Shown here piece by piece: positions 60,056 to 64,000 of a stretch of DNA of 64,000 bases. How positions within the stretch are numbered: the stretch's first letter is position 1; every line of letters begins with the position of its first letter. The notes below the pieces were generated by a model. The model saw only the letters and a program-made list of their open reading frames with translations, made no database searches and had not been told where the DNA came from. This DNA is from DTKD01 sp050948905 (GTDB lineage: Bacteria; Armatimonadota; UBA5829): the NCBI GenBank assembly GCA_050948905.1, contig JBMNES010000001.1, positions 2,728,001-2,792,000 of the forward strand, given 5' to 3'. Both the position numbers and the translations under genes were made by a program.

Positions 60056-60808
60056 TTGTCTAGAACAGTATTCAAAAAAATAACTTGTGCTCTTGCCCTA
60101 TTCGGGGCACTCGTGCTTGAACCTAGTGTTAGTTACGCGCTTGACGGAACCTATCAATACATGGAAGCCAAAACAGGCTTTGGATTACGTCTCGTGTTGT
60201 TCTCTGACGAAACCGGACGCCTGGAGAGCATAACGCCTGCTGGGCAAGTATTCATTACTGGCTGCAAATACCAAGTTAAGGATAAGGAAATCGTCGTAAA
60301 GGCAGCAGCCTCAGCCAATCTCGGACCGCAGTTCTATTACTCTGGAAAGGTTGTGCCTGAGGATGAGAGCATCTTACTCCTTGCTGGAGCAGAAGAGTCA
60401 TCGAAGTCACCTATTATCATGAACCTGAAGTTGGCTAGAACTGGACCAGCCCTCGACAAGCCTAAGATTCAGTCTGACAAGGCTGTAACAAGTGGCTTCC
60501 TCGTGGGCAAGTACCAATATGTAGAAGAGAATATGACAGGGATGATTCGGCTCCTATTCAATGAGAACGGTACTTGTGTGCTAGAGATGAAGCCAGCCAA
60601 CGGACCAATGATAGACATGGATTGCACATATCAACTACAAGGAAACGATGTAACAGTAACTGTACGCGTCCCACACAGCAATACGACTATTCTTTACAAA
60701 GGGAGTGTAGCTGATGACCGGCAGAGCTTAGTGATCACTAGGACTGTGGATGTGAGTACCGGTCAAGTTACCAAGGCAGACAAGAAGTTCAGTTTCGCTG
60801 GACGTTGA
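60056..60808 (+). CDS. Secreted protein with two tandem repeat domains, unknown function
   Basis: 250 residues, TTG start at 60056 five bases after a strong AGGAGG (60045-60050). A signal peptide (residues 1-29, ending VSYA) is followed by two related domains: DGTYQYMEAKTGFGLRLVLF ... YYSGKVVPEDESILLL (about 30-128) and VGKYQYVEENMTGMIRLLF ... YKGSVADDRQSLVI (about 149-248). Each is an all-beta unit of about 100 residues, like lipocalin or META-type folds. No family is named with confidence. It is the only full-size gene in the tmRNA-adjacent island and may have come with it. Confidence 0.7.
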   Translation: MSRTVFKKITCALALFGALVLEPSVSYALDGTYQYMEAKTGFGLRLVLFSDETGRLESITPAGQVFITGCKYQVKDKEIVVKAAASANLGPQFYYSGKVVPEDESILLLAGAEESSKSPIIMNLKLARTGPALDKPKIQSDKAVTSGFLVGKYQYVEENMTGMIRLLFNENGTCVLEMKPANGPMIDMDCTYQLQGNDVTVTVRVPHSNTTILYKGSVADDRQSLVITRTVDVSTGQVTKADKKFSFAGR

Positions 60809-61104
60809 TATCATGGTGTAGCAGGCTCACATTCGTCTGGCCATAGAAATGCCGTCCGAAGCAACTCACGAGACCATGTAAACAAAGCAACCTAACAATT
60901 GGCTCTCCAGTCTCGCTCAAACCACCTTTTGGACTTGAGAGAATTTCCTGACGATTGTTGGAGGGGACTGCTCCTCCACCGTGTTAGAGGTTGGTAGCTG
61001 GATGTTGGAAAGCCCTGGCTTTGTGCTGGGGCTTTTTTGCTACCGATAGCTTGCCCCACCCCAATTATGGGTATACGATATAACACCGAAAAGGAGAAGT
61101 TATT
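60809..61104. other. Intergenic region with a GC-rich hairpin and a terminator
   Basis: 296 bases. A GGAGG...CCTCC hairpin lies near 60961-60979, then the strong terminator at 61009-61038, then a weak promoter-like TTGCCC...TACGAT stretch before the flavoprotein gene. Nothing else is seen. Confidence 0.5.
61009..61038 (+). terminator. Strong terminator downstream of the island
   Basis: AAAGCCC (61009-61015) pairs with GGGCTTT (61029-61035), loop of 13, T run to 61038. It is about 200 bases after the secreted-protein gene. Confidence 0.8.
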
Positions 61105-61488
61105 ATGGCTTTGATTGAAAATGCGTGTTTGCAGACGCTTGAAGTTGCGGAGTATGTGACTATCGTAACCCAGGGCGAGACGGAGCCACATTTGGTGGCG
61201 ACCTGGGGGGATTATATTCGTGCGCTGGGAATTGGTGAGGATTCCCTGGTGGTGCCTGTGGGACATCTGCAGACTACCGAAGCTAATCTCAAAAAAGATC
61301 CCAGGGTGCAGGTTCTGGCGGCTTCTCGTCAGGTTATGGGAACATATGGCCCTGGACAAGGGTGTCTGTTTGCAGGCACCGCTGAGATAATAACCGAAGG
61401 CGAACTCGTAGATAAGGTAAAAGAGAAGTTTCCCTGGGCGCGTGGGGCGATGCTTATTCGAGTGGAGTCGGCAAAGACGCAGTTGTAG
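61105..61488 (+). CDS. FMN-binding pyridoxamine-5'-phosphate oxidase-like protein
   Basis: 127 residues, ATG behind AAGGAG. Split-barrel flavin-binding fold: ATWGDYIRAL near 32, DSLVVPVGHLQTTEANLKKDP near 45-65, GPGQGCLFAGTAEI near 82-95. Short single-domain members bind FMN as dimers and reduce varied substrates; which one is not known. It stands alone between two similar terminator hairpins. Confidence 0.75.
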   Translation: MALIENACLQTLEVAEYVTIVTQGETEPHLVATWGDYIRALGIGEDSLVVPVGHLQTTEANLKKDPRVQVLAASRQVMGTYGPGQGCLFAGTAEIITEGELVDKVKEKFPWARGAMLIRVESAKTQL

Positions 61489-61533
61489 AAGATTCAACCC
61501 GACGCAAGGGCCTTTCGGCTCTGATAAAAGTAT

Positions 61534-61562
61534 AAAGCCCCGGTGTGAAAGCCAGGGCTTTT
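61534..61562. terminator. Bidirectional terminator (flavoprotein / tRNA-Val)
   Basis: AAAGCCC (61534-61540) pairs with GGGCTTT (61555-61561), T run on both strands. It serves the plus-strand flavoprotein gene and the minus-strand tRNA-Val. Confidence 0.75.
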
Positions 61563-61584
61563 GTTATCTGTGGAACTTTGCAAG

Positions 61585-61659
61585 TGGTGGGCGGTATTGG
61601 ATTTGAACCAATGGCCTCTTCGGTGTCAACGAAGCGATCTCCCCCTGATCTAACCGCCC
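61585..61659 (-). tRNA. tRNA-Val (anticodon GAC)
   Basis: 75-base cloverleaf on the minus strand: acceptor GGGCGGT with ACCGCCC, anticodon stem CTTCG/CGAAG with loop TTGACAC, T arm TTGGTTCAAATCCAA, encoded CCA. Confidence 0.95.
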
Positions 61660-61672
61660 AGGTGCAGTAAAC

Positions 61673-61701
61673 ATTATAATGCCTGGCTTTCGACTTGTAA
61701 A
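61673..61701 (-). promoter_or_regulatory. Promoter of tRNA-Val
   Basis: Minus strand TTTACA (61696-61701), a 17-base spacer, perfect TATAAT (61673-61678), 13 bases before the tRNA 5' end. Confidence 0.8.
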
Positions 61702-61779
61702 GCGTTTTCGGGCCTTTTAGAGGATTATAGTTGCACGATAGCGAATAGGCATTAAGCTACGTCATATGGAGTTGTATTT

Positions 61780-63102
61780 ATGAACCGTACTCTGATTCTA
61801 GTGGCGATTATTGCCGGATTAGTGGGTGGGTGTTGTCAGGCGGCATCCGTCGCACCTGTCTGGGTGCTGCAGATTGATGGCCAAATCGACCCCGCTATGG
61901 CTGGATATATCTCCCACAGAATCAAAGACGCTGAAAATGCGGCCGCACAGGCTGTACTGATCACGCTGAACACCCCTGGTGGCTTGATGAGTTCTATGGA
62001 GGATATCATCAAGGCGTTTTATAGCTCCACCATTCCCATAATCGTCTACGTATCCCCGGAAAACGCCAGAGCTGCATCGGCGGGAGGATATATCGCTATG
62101 GCGGCGGATATCGCAGCTATGGCCCCGCATAGCCGCATAGGCTCGCTGTCTCCGGTAGCGATGGGGCCATCAGGGGACGAACAGAAAATGTCAAATACTA
62201 TGCAGCGCAAGATGGTAAATGACGCCGTATCCGAGGTGCGAGGGATCGCAAAAAAACGCGGCAGAAACGCGGACTGGGCTGAAAAAGGCGTACGTGAAGC
62301 TGCGAATGTCACAGCCGAGGAGGCGGTGAAACTTAACGTAGTCGATCTGTTGGCAGATAATAATCGAGACCTTATGCGCAAATTAGATGGCAGGAAAGTG
62401 AAGATGTCCACCGGCCCTACCGTCGTGCTGCATACGGCAAAGGCGCCGCTGGTCGAAAAACCTATGAGTAGTTGGCAGACTTTCCTGCATTATCTGAGCA
62501 ACCCGATGATTGCCCTGCTGCTGTTGCTGATGGCGACCTATGGGATAATATTTGAGCTGTCCAACCCAGGAGCGATCCTGCCGGGGGTGGTAGGGGGGAT
62601 TTCTGTAATCCTGCTGTTATATTCATTCAGCGTGCTGCCAATTAACGTAGCCGGTTTCGCCTTTATTGCGCTGGCCATTGCATTGTTTATTGCGGATGTG
62701 TATGCGCCTAGTCACGGTATATTGTCCGTCGGGGGGGTGATCAGCCTGTTCTTTGGATTAATGATGCTTTTTAGCTCGCCGCAAGGGCCGATGATCCCGC
62801 TGTGGATATTGGGATTGGTGGCTATACTGACCGGTGGGTTCTTTGTATTTATAGTCGCGATGGGGTTAAGGGCGCTGAGAAGGCCGTTTATCGCCGGCCG
62901 CGAGGGGGTTGTTGGACACATCGGGCAGGCCAGGACCGACTTGAATCCGTCCGGACATATATTTGTGGACGGCGCGCTGTGGACCGCCACAAGCGAGTCC
63001 GGGACAATTAACAAAGGGGAAAATGTGCTTGTAGTCGCGATGGATGGGTTAAAATTGACCGTCAGAAGAGACGGCCAACCCGACGTAGACAAAGCTCAAT
63101 AG
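61780..63102 (+). CDS. nfeD: NfeD family membrane serine protease
   Basis: 440 residues. Signal sequence, then a ClpP-class (SDH) protease domain (about 25-215): TLNTPGGLMSSMEDII, and NARAASAGGYIAMAAD with probable nucleophile Ser100; Lys144 is the likely general base. Four to five membrane helices follow (about 240-360). The NfeD soluble OB-fold ends the protein (about 370-435; GREGVVGHIGQA, VDGALWTATSE). It is the long NfeD1b form, which in archaea cleaves stomatin C termini. The slipin gene follows 16 bases later. Confidence 0.9.
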   Translation: MNRTLILVAIIAGLVGGCCQAASVAPVWVLQIDGQIDPAMAGYISHRIKDAENAAAQAVLITLNTPGGLMSSMEDIIKAFYSSTIPIIVYVSPENARAASAGGYIAMAADIAAMAPHSRIGSLSPVAMGPSGDEQKMSNTMQRKMVNDAVSEVRGIAKKRGRNADWAEKGVREAANVTAEEAVKLNVVDLLADNNRDLMRKLDGRKVKMSTGPTVVLHTAKAPLVEKPMSSWQTFLHYLSNPMIALLLLLMATYGIIFELSNPGAILPGVVGGISVILLLYSFSVLPINVAGFAFIALAIALFIADVYAPSHGILSVGGVISLFFGLMMLFSSPQGPMIPLWILGLVAILTGGFFVFIVAMGLRALRRPFIAGREGVVGHIGQARTDLNPSGHIFVDGALWTATSESGTINKGENVLVVAMDGLKLTVRRDGQPDVDKAQ

Positions 63103-63118
63103 TTACTGGAGGTTTACA

Positions 63119-63904
63119 ATGGAAGGTATTCTGGTTGTCATAGTAGTTGCGGTTTTCGTTTTAATCGTAGTGGGCAACTCCGTGAGAGTGATTCGCGAGT
63201 GGGAACGGGGAGTTCTGCTGCGTTTTGGTCGCTTCGATCATATCAAAATGCCGGGAATCAGGCTGGTTTGGCCGATTATCGACAAGATTTTGATAATCGA
63301 CACTCGAGTCGTGACTATGGACGTGCCTAAACAGGAGATCATCACTAAAGACAACGTTTCGGCGATGGTGGACGCGGTGGTATTCTTCCAGGTGGTCAAT
63401 GCAGAGTACGCTGTGACTAAAGTAGAGAACTGGGTTAGGGCGACGTCTCTGCAGGCGCAGACGAGCTTGCGAAGCGTGATCGGCCAATCGGAACTGGACC
63501 AGCTACTATCCGAGAGAGACAAGATCAATATGAGTCTACAGAATATAATCGACGAAGTGACTGAGCCTTGGGGCATTAAGGTCACGGCGGTCGAGGTCAG
63601 GGACGTAACTTTGCCGGATACGATGAAGCGCGCTATGGCGAACCAGGCGGAAACCGAGCGTGAACGACGGGCGAAGATCATCAACGCAGAAGGCGAGTTC
63701 CAGGCTGCTCAGAAACTTACTGATGCAGCGGATGTTATAAGCGCGAATCCCCAGGCTCTTCAATTGAGATATCTGCAGACCCTGCGCGAAATTGGCTCGA
63801 GCAGCAACACAACTATTGTGTTTCCGATGCCGATTGATTTGATAGAGCCGCTGAAGGCATTACTTGACAACCTCAGCCCCACTGGAGAAAAGAAATCGGA
63901 ATAA
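63119..63904 (+). CDS. Slipin (stomatin/prohibitin family)
   Basis: 261 residues, GGAGG before the ATG. One N-terminal membrane helix (residues 3-22), then the SPFH domain: RVIREWERGVLLRFGRF, PGIRLVWPIIDKILIIDTR, VDAVVFFQV, and a coiled coil AETERERRAKIINAEGEFQAA (about 180-200). The tail ends TTIVFPMPIDLIEPL. Slipins scaffold membrane microdomains; pairing with NfeD is conserved across bacteria and archaea. Confidence 0.95.
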   Translation: MEGILVVIVVAVFVLIVVGNSVRVIREWERGVLLRFGRFDHIKMPGIRLVWPIIDKILIIDTRVVTMDVPKQEIITKDNVSAMVDAVVFFQVVNAEYAVTKVENWVRATSLQAQTSLRSVIGQSELDQLLSERDKINMSLQNIIDEVTEPWGIKVTAVEVRDVTLPDTMKRAMANQAETERERRAKIINAEGEFQAAQKLTDAADVISANPQALQLRYLQTLREIGSSSNTTIVFPMPIDLIEPLKALLDNLSPTGEKKSE

Positions 63905-63916
63905 TTCTCGTTATGG

Positions 63917-63958
63917 CGCCGGATCTTTGCCGTTTTGTGGCTGGATCCGGCGTTTTTT
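63917..63958 (+). terminator. Terminator of the nfeD-slipin operon
   Basis: 9-bp stem CGCCGGATC (63917-63925) with GATCCGGCG (63944-63952), 18-base loop, then six T (63953-63958). Confidence 0.9.
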
Positions 63959-64000
63959 GCGTTTTGCCCTATTGCTCTACAGAACCAGATTCGACTTCGT

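Noticed and set aside
60961..60985. Possible attR copy of the tmRNA 3' end (GCTCCTCCACC against GCACCTCCACC)
   Set aside because: Only 10 of 11 bases match, and the segment is better explained by its own GGAGG...CCTCC hairpin. Too short to claim an attachment site.
1..64000. CRISPR array, transposase, integrase or rRNA
   Set aside because: No regularly spaced repeats, no recombinase-type protein and no rRNA-like sequence were seen anywhere in the window.

Overview
The window reads as chromosome of a diderm, respiring, piliated bacterium of moderate G+C content. It carries a complete 13-gene complex I operon (NuoA to NuoN, NuoC and NuoD fused), PilT, a SurA/PpiD-like chaperone, a bacterial alpha-2-macroglobulin, NfeD with slipin, tmRNA and three tRNAs. 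The best guess is an Armatimonadota-like lineage. This rests on gene content and style only; no 16S rRNA or phylogenetic marker was compared.

Layout. 1-7.9 kb: three plus-strand genes for very large exported proteins (a pilin-like PilX-type protein and a 1510-residue propeller-rich protein), closed by a terminator. 8.0-12.6 kb: a GH99/WbsX-like glycoside hydrolase, thioredoxin reductase, and an NlpC/P60 hydrolase behind a structured leader. 12.6-13.3 kb: a small minus-strand unknown protein and tRNA-Met. 13.4-19.8 kb: a sugar operon (class II aldolase, SorE-like reductase with a doubled Rossmann region, SorD-like dehydrogenase, GH130) followed by an ABC-F ATPase. 19.8-30.2 kb: mostly minus-strand housekeeping (rsmI, peptidyl-prolyl isomerase, pilT, tRNA-Ala, tsaD, rimI), a divergent pair of TIM-barrel sugar isomerases, and a MATE exporter. 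30.2-36.4 kb: a three-gene minus operon of a polytopic membrane protein, a thioester-containing alpha-2-macroglobulin and a VanW protein. 36.5-50.7 kb: nuoABCDEFGHIJKLMN on the minus strand.

51-56.6 kb: a DUF72 gene, then a damage-inducible translesion cassette: a Y-family polymerase homologue that has lost all three catalytic carboxylates (ImuB), a 78-residue DUF6504-like protein, and a DnaE2/ImuC-type polymerase III alpha subunit with intact catalytic aspartates. Its promoter is a near-perfect sigma-70 site with a LexA-type box inside the spacer. No imuA lies beside it. This is the most informative system in the window.

56.6-61.0 kb: typA with a terminator-like hairpin in its leader, then tmRNA (ssrA). 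Immediately 3' of the tmRNA is about 1.9 kb that looks foreign: a chain of tiny overlapping ORFs, none matching a family I know, and a secreted protein made of two repeats. It resembles the remnant of an element integrated at ssrA, but no integrase or clear att repeat is visible. 61-64 kb: an FMN-binding flavoprotein, tRNA-Val, and an nfeD-slipin operon ending in a strong terminator.
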